Assembly: GCA_049459795.1 (NCBI GenBank)
Contig: JBMUDS010000012.1
Span: forward strand, 1-30,442
Length of the DNA: 30,442 nucleotides
Origin: SYAN01 sp049459795
GTDB lineage: Bacteria > Actinomycetota > Actinomycetes > Nanopelagicales > Nanopelagicaceae
Direction of reading: 5' to 3'
Shown: one piece after another, positions 16,313 to 24,143 of the stretch
Layout: every line of letters starts with the position of its first letter
Numbering within the stretch: the first letter of the stretch is position 1
Made by a program: the position numbers and the translations under genes
Notes under the pieces: model-generated
What the model saw: the letters and a program-made list of their open reading frames with translations, nothing else
What the model was told of the DNA's origin: nothing
Databases searched by the model: none

Positions 16313-16328
16313 GTTACGGCGATGTTAC
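16313..16328 (-). promoter_or_regulatory. Possible GlnR-like half-site pair upstream of glnA2
   Basis: On the minus strand GTAAC-N6-GTAAC occurs 23-38 bases before the glnA2 ATG. Streptomyces GlnR sites contain repeated gTnAC / GaAAC half-sites at 11-base spacing, so the spacing fits and one half-site deviates. No further half-sites continue the array. No glnR gene is in the window. Confidence 0.35.
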
Positions 16329-16343
16329 GGCTTAGATGGAAGC

Positions 16344-16371
16344 CATATCACCTTATACATATCACCTTATA
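16344..16371. repeat. Perfect 14-bp tandem duplication at the SDR 3' end
   Basis: The 14-mer CATATCACCTTATA occurs twice with no gap. On the minus strand each copy reads TATAAGGTGATATG; the first copy carries the last codons and stop of the SDR gene. Each copy contains AAGGTGATATG, which looks like a ribosome site next to an ATG, but the frame opened by the second ATG stops after four codons. Confidence 0.85.
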
Positions 16372-17141
16372 TATGTCGCTCCGTTGACGTCGAACGTGGA
16401 GCCACTTAGATGACGATTCTTGCCCGAAGCGAGGAATGCGACGAGATCTGCGATCTCTTCAGGCGGTACCCACTCACCCATCGCAAGACGCGAGGTGATC
16501 ACCTCCTCGCCACCCATGGATCGCGCTGAATTCTCACTCATTGCGGTTCGAACAATCCCCGGTGCGATGAGATAGGCGAAGATCGAATCCTTGCCATATG
16601 CACGTGCGATCGTCTTCAAGAGTGCCGCTATCGGTGCCTTCGAAGCCGCGTATCCACTGAGTTTCGGATTTCCGGAACCTTGCTGTGCTGCCCAACTCGT
16701 CATTCCAACGATAGATCCGCCACCAATCTCAAGGAAATGATTGACTGCACGTCGAACCAAGAGTGCAGTCGATCTCACATTGATGTTGAGCGCATAATCG
16801 AATGCATCGCGCCACACTTCTTCTGAATCCGTCAGTGAGGCTTCCGGCATCACAGCTGCATTCGCAACCAAGACATCAACGTGATCCCGCCATGCAACAG
16901 CTTCTTCCCACAAAGTGGCGTATCCGTCCTCCGTCGCAAGGTCAGCATGAATCAGGATCTTTCGATCACTTGGTATCGCTGCTGTCGAAGATTCGGCTCC
17001 TGCCCGATCGGTTCCGTAATGTGCGATGACATGGGCACCTTGTGCACCCAGCGCACGGGCGATGGCATGACCGATTCCCTTGGATGCACCAGTGACGAGA
17101 CAGACTCGACCTTTCAGCACTTCGCCACTCTCGACTGACAT
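16362..17141 (-). CDS. Short-chain dehydrogenase/reductase (SDR) family oxidoreductase
   Basis: A classical SDR of 259 residues, NAD(P)-dependent. The cofactor motif TGASKGIG is at 17-24, NAA at 94-96, the catalytic Ser149 in GMTSWAA and Tyr164/Lys168 in SGYAASKAP. The C-terminal LASGKNRHLSGSTFDVNGATYI is typical of FabG-like enzymes. The substrate cannot be read from the sequence. ATG 17141 is preferred over the GTG three bases upstream because GGAG lies seven bases before it. The gene is divergent from the fused flavoprotein gene, with only 46 bases between the starts, so the two probably share regulation. Confidence 0.85.
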   Translation of the reverse strand: MSVESGEVLKGRVCLVTGASKGIGHAIARALGAQGAHVIAHYGTDRAGAESSTAAIPSDRKILIHADLATEDGYATLWEEAVAWRDHVDVLVANAAVMPEASLTDSEEVWRDAFDYALNINVRSTALLVRRAVNHFLEIGGGSIVGMTSWAAQQGSGNPKLSGYAASKAPIAALLKTIARAYGKDSIFAYLIAPGIVRTAMSENSARSMGGEEVITSRLAMGEWVPPEEIADLVAFLASGKNRHLSGSTFDVNGATYIR

Positions 17142-17172
17142 CACATGACTCCGCTCTTCGGTGTAGGACTCG

Positions 17173-17178
17173 TATTAT
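17173..17178 (+). promoter_or_regulatory. -10 element TATTAT of a probable leaderless promoter
   Basis: TATTAT ends nine bases before the ATG at 17188, so transcription would start at or within a few bases of the start codon. No Shine-Dalgarno site is present. No convincing -35 box is seen. Leaderless mRNAs with this geometry are common in Actinobacteria. Confidence 0.55.
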
Positions 17179-17187
17179 TCACCCGTT

Positions 17188-18915
17188 ATGGCGCAGAAAG
17201 TCGAGAAGAGTTTTCGCTATCAGGGCGAGACCTTCACCGGTATCGAAGGTGACTCGATCGCATCAGCGATGGTGCGGAATGCGCATCTGATCTGTCGTAA
17301 GAACGAATCCGGCGATGGTCGTGGAATCTTCTGTGGCATGGGCGTATGCAACGAGTGCGCTGTCGAAGTAGACGGGATTGAAGGCGTTCTCTCATGCATG
17401 GCCGCGCTCAAGGAGGGCCAGGAGATATCGGTCCAAGAGCAACATCGAGATGCACCTGAATTCCACGATGATCTCGACGATGAACACAGGAATCATCACC
17501 AAGTAAGCGAACAACTCCCTGAAGAGGTCATTGATTGCGACGTTGTCATCATCGGTGGTGGCCCTGCAGGTCTCTCGCTCGCGAAGGAACTCTCAAGACT
17601 CTCCCCTGCCACATCGATCGTCATCGTCGATGAACGCAAATCACTCGGTGGCCAGTACTTCAAACAGCGTCAAGTCATTGCTGAAGAAGTTGAGATGGAC
17701 TCACAATTCGCTGAGGGCGCGGCGCTCATCGACGATGTGCGAAAGAGTGGTGTTCGGATCCTCAACGGTGTCACCGTCTGGGCTGTCTTCGATCCCGATC
17801 ATCTCTTGGGTTACGACTCAGAGCGCAGATATAAGTTCACACCGAAAGAATTGGTGATCGCGACTGGCGCTTATGAACGTGGAATACCGATGCCAGGTTG
17901 GACCTTGCCTGGAGTGATGACGACCGGGGCAGCACAGACTTTGCTCCGAAGTTACTCCGTAGCACCGGGTGAACGTGTGCTCATTGCAGGCAATGGCCCT
18001 CTCAACCTGCAGATGGCTGCGGAGTTGGTACGTCACGGGACTGAAGTCGTCGCGCTCGTCGAGAGTAGTCGGATATTTCGCATCTCTAGCATCCTGAAGA
18101 CTTTGTTTCTAGGCGCGATCTCGCCATCGATGGCGCTTCGAGGATTGGGGTACATGATCACGATCAAGCGAGCACGAATCCCATACTTCTCAGGGGCTGC
18201 TCTCTCTGGGTTCGGTGGCAGTGAACGAGTAGAACGCACCACCGTCACTTCATTGGATTCGATGGAGAAGATAAAGAGTTTCGAAGTTGATGCTGTGGCT
18301 ATGGGATATGGCTTCATCCCTTCGAATGAAGTTGCGAGGAATCTTGGTGCAGAACACGTCATCGATCCTGTCACTCGAGGATTGAAGACTAAAACGAGCC
18401 TTTCGGGGGCGACTTCTCGTGATCATCTTTGGGTGATCGGTGATGGCAGGAACATCAATGGCGCACAGGTGGCGAAGCTACGCGGTCAACTTCTTGCCAC
18501 ATCACTTGCTTCCATTTTCACTGGAAAGAAGCGAAGGGTTCGAGCTCTCGTGCAGCAAATATTGCTCTCTCGACAACTCATCTTCCAAGAAGTCCTATGG
18601 CGCATCTACGGATCACCGATGATCTTGGATCAATTCACCACACCTGAGACCACCATCTGTCGCTGTCTCTCCATCACCAAGGGAGAGATACTTGGATCAG
18701 TCACTTCCGACATGATGAGCGCTGGCGCACTCAAGCGTGTGAACCGCGTCGGCATGGGTAAGTGTCAGGGACGATATTGCTCGCCATTCGCACAAAAGAT
18801 CATCGAAGATGCGACCGGTTCGCAACCGGACGCCTTCTCGGGCTTTGCACCGCAAGTCCCGATCAAACCGACGAGTATCGCGACCATCGCCTATTCGCTG
18901 GATGAGACCAACTAG
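17188..18915 (+). CDS. Fused [2Fe-2S]/FAD/BFD-type oxidoreductase, HcnA-HcnB-like (opine/amine dehydrogenase alpha type)
   Basis: A 575-residue, three-part redox protein. The N-terminal 2Fe-2S ferredoxin domain (about 1-85) has cysteines 49, 54, 57 and 70 (CX4CX2CX12C). An FAD/NAD-binding oxidoreductase follows, with GGGPAG at 123-128 and a second dinucleotide motif AGNGPLNLQ. The C-terminal BFD-like domain has cysteines 491, 493, 526 and 531 (CXC, CX4C). This architecture corresponds to HcnA fused to HcnB of hydrogen cyanide synthase, and to alpha subunits of opine oxidase, sarcosine oxidase and dye-linked proline dehydrogenases. Those enzymes need a second FAD subunit (HcnC/OoxB/SoxB-like), which is not in the window. 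It probably passes electrons from oxidation of an amino compound; the substrate is unknown. Confidence 0.85.
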   Translation: MAQKVEKSFRYQGETFTGIEGDSIASAMVRNAHLICRKNESGDGRGIFCGMGVCNECAVEVDGIEGVLSCMAALKEGQEISVQEQHRDAPEFHDDLDDEHRNHHQVSEQLPEEVIDCDVVIIGGGPAGLSLAKELSRLSPATSIVIVDERKSLGGQYFKQRQVIAEEVEMDSQFAEGAALIDDVRKSGVRILNGVTVWAVFDPDHLLGYDSERRYKFTPKELVIATGAYERGIPMPGWTLPGVMTTGAAQTLLRSYSVAPGERVLIAGNGPLNLQMAAELVRHGTEVVALVESSRIFRISSILKTLFLGAISPSMALRGLGYMITIKRARIPYFSGAALSGFGGSERVERTTVTSLDSMEKIKSFEVDAVAMGYGFIPSNEVARNLGAEHVIDPVTRGLKTKTSLSGATSRDHLWVIGDGRNINGAQVAKLRGQLLATSLASIFTGKKRRVRALVQQILLSRQLIFQEVLWRIYGSPMILDQFTTPETTICRCLSITKGEILGSVTSDMMSAGALKRVNRVGMGKCQGRYCSPFAQKIIEDATGSQPDAFSGFAPQVPIKPTSIATIAYSLDETN

Positions 18916-18959
18916 TAACTGAACCGAAACTAAGATCATTTGCACATCTTTTTGCCCGC

Positions 18960-18965
18960 TAGGCT
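18960..18965 (+). promoter_or_regulatory. -10 element TAGGCT of a probable leaderless promoter for the IclR gene
   Basis: TAGGCT (TAnnnT type) ends six bases before the ATG at 18972, the spacing expected when transcription starts at the A of the ATG. TTGCAC at 18940-18945 could be a -35 element, but the 14-base spacer is short. No ribosome site is present. Confidence 0.5.
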
Positions 18966-18971
18966 TTCGGT

Positions 18972-19754
18972 ATGAGTGAAGATTTTCTCGACAAGTCGAA
19001 AGACTTCGTCCAGTCGTTAGACCGCGGACTCTCCATCATGAAGGTCTTCAATGCGGAGAATCCTAAATTGACGCTCTCTGAAGTAGCTGAGCTGACCGGA
19101 TTCACGAGAGCGACTGCACGGCGCTTCTTGCTCACATTGGAATCACTCGATTATGTGGGTAGCACCGGACGATATTTCTTCTTGAAACCACGAGTACTCG
19201 AGCTGGGATATGCCTACCTCAATTCATTTAGTCTGGTCGACATCGCTCAGCGTCATCTCGAAGAGATGGCTACAGAGGTGCGTGAATCATGTTCTGCTTC
19301 GGTACTCGAAGGATCGAACGTGATCTACGTCTGTCGAGCCACTGCAAATCGCATCATGACGATCAACGTAGCCGTTGGAACGCAGCTTCCTGCATATGCC
19401 ACCTCTATGGGACGTGTCCTCTTGGCATCTATGAACGAAGATGAATTGGATCGCTATTTCGATAGCGCTGTGATCGAGAAGCTAACTTCCAAGACCATCA
19501 CTGATGAAGACGAGCTCCGAAAGATCATCGCGAAAGTCGGTAAAGACGGTTATGCGATCAACGCTGAAGAGCTGGAAGAAGGCGTGCAATCAGTCTCAGT
19601 CCCGATCCACGGCAAAGACGGAAAAGTACTTGCGGCGGCAAACGTCAGCGCACACGCGTCACGCGTCTCCGTCGATGACTTGGTGAAGAAGTTGCTACCC
19701 CGACTGCGAAAGTGCGTATCCGAGATCGAACATGATCTCAATCTGCAGAACTAA
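18972..19754 (+). CDS. IclR-family transcriptional regulator, PcaR-like
   Basis: A 260-residue regulator with an N-terminal winged helix (about 12-75, helix-turn-helix near 33-56: LTLSEVAELTGFTRATARRF) and a C-terminal effector-binding domain (about 85-255). Segments such as KDFVQSLDRGL, TARRFLLTLESLDYV, RIMTINVAVGT and LPAYATSMGRVLLAS follow the PcaR/PcaU/PobR branch of IclR, whose members respond to aromatic-pathway acids such as beta-ketoadipate. It lies between the fused flavoprotein and the aldehyde dehydrogenase, and is the only regulator in the catabolic island. A CatIJ-type CoA-transferase 8 kb away, the beta-ketoadipate step, makes the PcaR likeness notable. No ring-cleavage genes are present. 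Confidence 0.88.
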   Translation: MSEDFLDKSKDFVQSLDRGLSIMKVFNAENPKLTLSEVAELTGFTRATARRFLLTLESLDYVGSTGRYFFLKPRVLELGYAYLNSFSLVDIAQRHLEEMATEVRESCSASVLEGSNVIYVCRATANRIMTINVAVGTQLPAYATSMGRVLLASMNEDELDRYFDSAVIEKLTSKTITDEDELRKIIAKVGKDGYAINAEELEEGVQSVSVPIHGKDGKVLAAANVSAHASRVSVDDLVKKLLPRLRKCVSEIEHDLNLQN

Positions 19755-19763
19755 TCGAACTAG

Positions 19764-21245
19764 TTACTGCACCTGATCGATACAGAGGTACTTGATCTCC
19801 AAGAACTCTTCGATGCCGTGCTTGGATCCCTCTCGACCTACGCCTGACTCCTTGACCCCACCGAATGGCGCACCCTCATATGAGATCAATCCTGTATTGA
19901 TGCCGACCACGCCTACCTCAAGAGCTTCTGCAACGCGCCAGGTTCGTGCGTTGTCCTTCGTGAAGAAATAAGCAGCGAGACCGAATGGAGTGTTGTTGGC
20001 GAGCGCGATCGCCTCTGCTTCCGTTTCGAACTTCACGATTCCAGCGAGTGGACCGAAGGTCTCTTCCTGACAGACCAGCATCTCTTCAGTCACATCAGTG
20101 AGGATCGTCGGAACGAAGAAAGTGCCGCCGAGATCGGAGCGCTTGCCGCCGAAGATGACTTTGGCACCCTTATCAAGTGCGTTCTTGATATGACTCTCGA
20201 CCTTCTCCACAGCATCTTCATTGATCAAAGGACCTTGCTTCGTCTCTGGGTCGAGTCCACTGCCGACCTTCAACTCTGAGACGGCTTTACTCAAAGCCGC
20301 GACGTAACGATCATGAATTCCACTTTGGACGATGATGCGGTTCGCGCAGACACAGGTCTGTCCACTGTTACGGAACTTCGACGCGATCGTTCCCGCGACA
20401 GCCACATCGATATCGGCATCATCGAAGACGATCAACGGAGCGTTTCCACCGAGTTCCATGGCGACCTTCTTGACGGTTTGCGCTGAGGCAGCCATCAATT
20501 GCTTGCCCACCTCGGTCGAGCCTGTGAAACTCAAGGCGCGCACGACTGGACTGCTGGTGATCTCAGCGGCCACCATCCGTGGATTCCCGACGATCACATT
20601 GAGGACGCCAGATGGGATCCCGGCACGATGAGCAAGCTCCGCCATGGCAAGTGCCGAGAGTGGCGTATCTGTCGCTGGCTTGATGATCATGGAACAACCG
20701 GCAGCGAGTGCAGGAGCAGCCTTACGCGCAATCATCGCCATTGGAAAGTTCCACGGTGTGATCGCGGCTGTGACACCGATCGGTTGTTTGATGGTCAAGA
20801 GTCGACGTGAAGCGACGTTGCTTGGAATGGTCTCGCCGTAGAGTCGCTTACCTTCTTCGGCATACCACTCGATGAATCCGGCGCCGTAGATGATCTCCGC
20901 TTTCGCCTCTGCCAATGGCTTTCCTTGCTCACCGGTCAGGATGATCGCCAAATCATCGACGTTATCCATGATCAACTGATACCAACGACGAAGGATCTTC
21001 GCGCGATCAAGAGCGGTCAGTCGCTTCCACACTTCGAAACCAGCCTCTGCAGTCTCGATCGACTCTTTGACATCCTCTACGGTTGCCATCGCTACTTCGA
21101 CGATGGTCTTGCCCGTCGCCGGATCCATGACGGCCCTTGTGGCGCCATCACGAGCAGCTTTCCACTCACCATTGATGAAGAGTTTGTCCTTGATCAATGA
21201 TGGATCAGCAAGGTACTGATCAAGATTCTTCTCTGTGGAATACAT
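19764..21245 (-). CDS. NAD(P)-dependent aldehyde dehydrogenase, succinate-semialdehyde dehydrogenase (GabD) type
   Basis: A 493-residue aldehyde dehydrogenase. Catalytic Cys298 lies in NSGQTCVCANR and the general base Glu264 in MELGGNAP; TPWNFPMAMI at 163-172 and FTGSTEVGKQLM at 240-251 belong to the cofactor site. The CVCANR form and the overall sequence follow GabD, which oxidises succinate semialdehyde from GABA; glutarate semialdehyde dehydrogenases look alike, so the substrate is not certain. The gene is convergent to the IclR gene (9 bases between stops) and divergent from the class III aminotransferase, an arrangement that suggests one makes the semialdehyde the other oxidises. AGAGGGA precedes the ATG. 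Confidence 0.88.
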   Translation of the reverse strand: MYSTEKNLDQYLADPSLIKDKLFINGEWKAARDGATRAVMDPATGKTIVEVAMATVEDVKESIETAEAGFEVWKRLTALDRAKILRRWYQLIMDNVDDLAIILTGEQGKPLAEAKAEIIYGAGFIEWYAEEGKRLYGETIPSNVASRRLLTIKQPIGVTAAITPWNFPMAMIARKAAPALAAGCSMIIKPATDTPLSALAMAELAHRAGIPSGVLNVIVGNPRMVAAEITSSPVVRALSFTGSTEVGKQLMAASAQTVKKVAMELGGNAPLIVFDDADIDVAVAGTIASKFRNSGQTCVCANRIIVQSGIHDRYVAALSKAVSELKVGSGLDPETKQGPLINEDAVEKVESHIKNALDKGAKVIFGGKRSDLGGTFFVPTILTDVTEEMLVCQEETFGPLAGIVKFETEAEAIALANNTPFGLAAYFFTKDNARTWRVAEALEVGVVGINTGLISYEGAPFGGVKESGVGREGSKHGIEEFLEIKYLCIDQVQ

Positions 21246-21436
21246 CTGCTTCCCTCTTTCCGATTTCTCTCAGATCGTCATCGAATTCCAAGGTGCGATC
21301 TACCCGGCAATTCTATGGCCGTGCCGTAACGGGGGTAGACATCGGTTTCACCAAGGAACGTTTGTCGTGGAACACACACTGGTCACGTCCTAGACACCTA
21401 CCGCACTCCTCGCTATCGTGGCGATGCTAGGTGCCC

Positions 21437-21459
21437 GCGCATCTCTCATTAAGATGCGC
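21437..21459. promoter_or_regulatory. Perfect inverted repeat in the aldehyde dehydrogenase/aminotransferase divergent region
   Basis: GCGCATCT (21437-21444) and AGATGCGC (21452-21459) form an 8-bp perfect inverted repeat around a 7-base spacer. It lies 50 bases before the aminotransferase ATG in a 264-base intergenic region. A shorter palindrome GAACaGTTC follows at about 21465-21473. The remainder of the gap shows no gene. An operator for the IclR-type regulator is possible, but no established motif was matched. Confidence 0.45.
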
Positions 21460-21509
21460 AATACGAACAGTTCACTAAAGAGTCACTAGGTCAGGATGGG
21501 ACGATAAAG

Positions 21510-22892
21510 ATGTCACAGCAATCGCTTTCGTTGACGGAGAAGGATCAAAAGTACTTCTTCCATCCTTTCACTGCACTCAAAGCACATGAATCGAGTTTCG
21601 GCGGGAAAGTGATCGTCTCAGGTGAAGGCTCGACGTTGCGTGATGAAGATGGCGCAAGTTACCTCGACGCGATGGCGGGCCTATGGTGCGTCAACCTCGG
21701 CTATGGTAATCAGCGACTGAAGACTGCGATTGCCGATCAAGTTGAACGCCTCTCTTACTATCACGCTTTCTCGGGCATGAGCACCGACCTTGCTGCGAAA
21801 CTTTCAGAACGTGTCATCGCGATGGCTCCCGCAGGAATGAGCAAGGTCTTCTTCGGAAATAGCGGATCGGATGCCAATGACACCAATGCCAAGATCGTCT
21901 GGTTCTACAACAATGCTCTAGGGCGCCCCGAGAAGAAGAAGATCATCTCTCGCCTTCGTGGTTATCACGGCGTCACGGTTCTCTCTGGTGGACTCACTGG
22001 ATTGAAGAACCTCCATGATGGCTTCGACATCCCACTCTCCATGATCCGACATGTAAGGCCGCCTCACCGGATTTGGGAAAAGGCGCCAGGGACGACCGAT
22101 GCAGAGTTCGTCACAACTCTTGTCAATGAACTCGAAGAGATGGTCATCAAAGAGGGTCCAGAGACGGTTGCCGCCTTCATCGCAGAGCCGATTCAGGCTG
22201 CGGGTGGTGTCATCGTGCCACCAGCCGAGTACTTCCCAGCGGTGCAGAAGGTATTGAAGAAATATGACATCCTGATGATCGCAGATGAGGTCGTCACTGG
22301 ATTTGGCCGGCTCGGGAACATGTTCGGATCGAATATCTTTGGGATCGAACCAGACATCATCACCGTCGCGAAGGGTCTCACTTCCGCATACATCCCGCTC
22401 TCGGCTTCGATCATCTCGGAGAAGGTCTGGCAGGTCTTGCGCGATGGCTCAGAAAAGTATGGAGCCTTCGGACATGGCTATACCTATTCTGCACATCCCA
22501 TCGCCGCGCGATGTGCACTTGAGACGCTCGATATGTTGGAGGAAGGAAACTACCTCGCTTCCAATGTGAAGAAGGGCGCCTTCCTACACGAGTTACTACA
22601 GGCGAACTTCGCAGACCATCCGTTGGTTGGTGAGATACGCGGACAAGCCCTCATCGGTGCGATCGAGCTTGTCTCGAAGAAGGATCCAATGACACCTTTC
22701 GATCCATCCGAGAAGATCGCGATCCGCGCTGCACGCAGATCGATGGAGAAGGGTGTAATCACTCGTGCACTTCCAGCTTCTGATTCATTGGCATTCTCGC
22801 CACCTTTCGTCGTCACCGAGAGTGAGATCGAGAAGATGGTGACGACCGTTCGTGCTGCTGTCGATGAGATAGCAAAAGAGATTGGGCGCTAG
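21510..22892 (+). CDS. Class III (omega) aminotransferase
   Basis: A PLP-dependent aminotransferase of 460 residues. The Schiff-base Lys288 is in TVAKGLTSAYIPLSA, Asp259 in ADEVVTGFGRLG, NSGSDANDT is at 117-125 and the aromatic GYHG at 151-154. The N-terminus HPFTALKAHE and the AMAGLWCVNLGYG segment place it with omega-amino acid:pyruvate and amine transaminases (beta-alanine, GABA, taurine or polyamine-type donors) rather than ornithine or glutamate-semialdehyde enzymes. It starts a tight plus-strand series leading to the GcvP-like genes and is divergent from the GabD-like dehydrogenase. The donor cannot be told from the sequence. Confidence 0.9.
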   Translation: MSQQSLSLTEKDQKYFFHPFTALKAHESSFGGKVIVSGEGSTLRDEDGASYLDAMAGLWCVNLGYGNQRLKTAIADQVERLSYYHAFSGMSTDLAAKLSERVIAMAPAGMSKVFFGNSGSDANDTNAKIVWFYNNALGRPEKKKIISRLRGYHGVTVLSGGLTGLKNLHDGFDIPLSMIRHVRPPHRIWEKAPGTTDAEFVTTLVNELEEMVIKEGPETVAAFIAEPIQAAGGVIVPPAEYFPAVQKVLKKYDILMIADEVVTGFGRLGNMFGSNIFGIEPDIITVAKGLTSAYIPLSASIISEKVWQVLRDGSEKYGAFGHGYTYSAHPIAARCALETLDMLEEGNYLASNVKKGAFLHELLQANFADHPLVGEIRGQALIGAIELVSKKDPMTPFDPSEKIAIRAARRSMEKGVITRALPASDSLAFSPPFVVTESEIEKMVTTVRAAVDEIAKEIGR

Positions 22893-22932
22893 CCTCTTCT
22901 TGAGCGATTTCCCCGGTTAGAGAGTGGTCCTG

Positions 22933-24093
22933 ATGCGCATCGGATTCTTGATCAATCCGATCGCAGGTATGGGCGGACGTGTTGGCCTTCACGGCACCGA
23001 TGGCGACTTGTTGGCGCACGCAAGAGAGCGCGGCGCGATCCCTCAATCGGCTGATCGGGCCAGAAGTGCATTGCTCTCGACCAAAGGCAGATTCGCCGCA
23101 TCGCATGAGATCCATGCTGCGCCAGGAATACTCGGCGGAGATCTCCTCAAAGAACTCGCTATTCCATTTCATCCGATCGAACTCTCACGCCACGAAGATC
23201 GGAAGAATCAGGATACGACGAATGAAGATACTCGCGACCTGGTCACTGCCTTTGTAGATAGAGAGGTCGACCTCATCCTCTTCGCCGGTGGTGATGGAAC
23301 GGCCCGTGACATCTTCGCACTCGTCGGCGATTCGATTCCGATGCTCGGAATCCCATCAGGAGTGAAGATGAGAAGTGGCGTCTTCGGTCTCAATCCTCGT
23401 GACGTGAGCGAGATCCTGCAGCGACTCTTTTCGCAAGCAGAACCCAGATTCATGGCTGCTGAGATCTTGGACCTCGGAGTGGGTTCGAGCGACTATTCAG
23501 CATCGGAATTCTTTGGTGTAGCCAGGACGCCCCATGCGCCGGACTTGATTCAAAGGTCGAAGACCACACATGCCACGACAAGTGAGGCTGGCTTGCGCGA
23601 ACTAGCGATCCATTATGCGAAGGAGATGGAAACCGACCGGCTCTACTTGATCGGGCCTGGTGGCAGCACTCACCTCATCCTTGAGGCTCTTTTCGGAGAT
23701 GGTGCAAAAGAACTGGATGCGGCAGGAGTTCACGCAATTCGAAACCGTCAGTTGATCGGTGAAGACATGAGCGAGAACGAGATCCTGGCGACAGTAGACA
23801 AATATCCGAATAGCGAACTTGCGGTGGGGGTCATCGGCGGACAGGGCTACCTCTTCGGTCGCGGGAACCAACAGTTAAGCGCCGCCGTTGTTGATCGCAT
23901 CGGATGGGAACGTATCTTCATCCTCGCCTCAAGCGCGAAGTTGATGGAGTTACTGCCAGTCCAACTTCATGTCGACTTCAGTGAACCACTCGTGAACCAA
24001 CCGCCGCAGTTCATGAAAGTCAACACCTCTGTGACGCGATCTGTTGTCTGCCGATTACTTCATCGGGTAGCGTCGCCCGCGAAGGAAAGCTGA
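22933..24093 (+). CDS. ATP-NAD kinase family protein (COG3199, AcoX-like)
   Basis: A 386-residue protein of the ATP-NAD kinase superfamily branch that includes AcoX of acetoin operons. The N-terminal FLINPIAGMGGRVGLHGTDG (about 5-24) and the GGDGTARDI nucleotide motif (119-127) are clear, as are GPGGSTHLI and the late GGQGYLFGRGNQQLS. The family's best-known activity is NAD phosphorylation, but AcoX-type members sit in catabolic operons and their substrate is uncertain. ATG 22933 has GAGAG eight bases upstream; a GTG nine bases before it is an alternative. It is placed between the aminotransferase (40-base gap) and the GcvPA-like gene (50-base gap), so a role in the same pathway is likely. 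Confidence 0.82.
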   Translation: MRIGFLINPIAGMGGRVGLHGTDGDLLAHARERGAIPQSADRARSALLSTKGRFAASHEIHAAPGILGGDLLKELAIPFHPIELSRHEDRKNQDTTNEDTRDLVTAFVDREVDLILFAGGDGTARDIFALVGDSIPMLGIPSGVKMRSGVFGLNPRDVSEILQRLFSQAEPRFMAAEILDLGVGSSDYSASEFFGVARTPHAPDLIQRSKTTHATTSEAGLRELAIHYAKEMETDRLYLIGPGGSTHLILEALFGDGAKELDAAGVHAIRNRQLIGEDMSENEILATVDKYPNSELAVGVIGGQGYLFGRGNQQLSAAVVDRIGWERIFILASSAKLMELLPVQLHVDFSEPLVNQPPQFMKVNTSVTRSVVCRLLHRVASPAKES

Positions 24094-24143
24094 TCCTTCA
24101 GCGACTACATTCTGAGGAAAATCGAAAGAGTGGGGAACGAGAT

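Noticed and set aside
17188..18915. Hydrogen cyanide synthase locus
   Set aside because: Only the HcnA- and HcnB-like parts are present, as a fusion; without an HcnC-like subunit cyanide synthesis is not supported.
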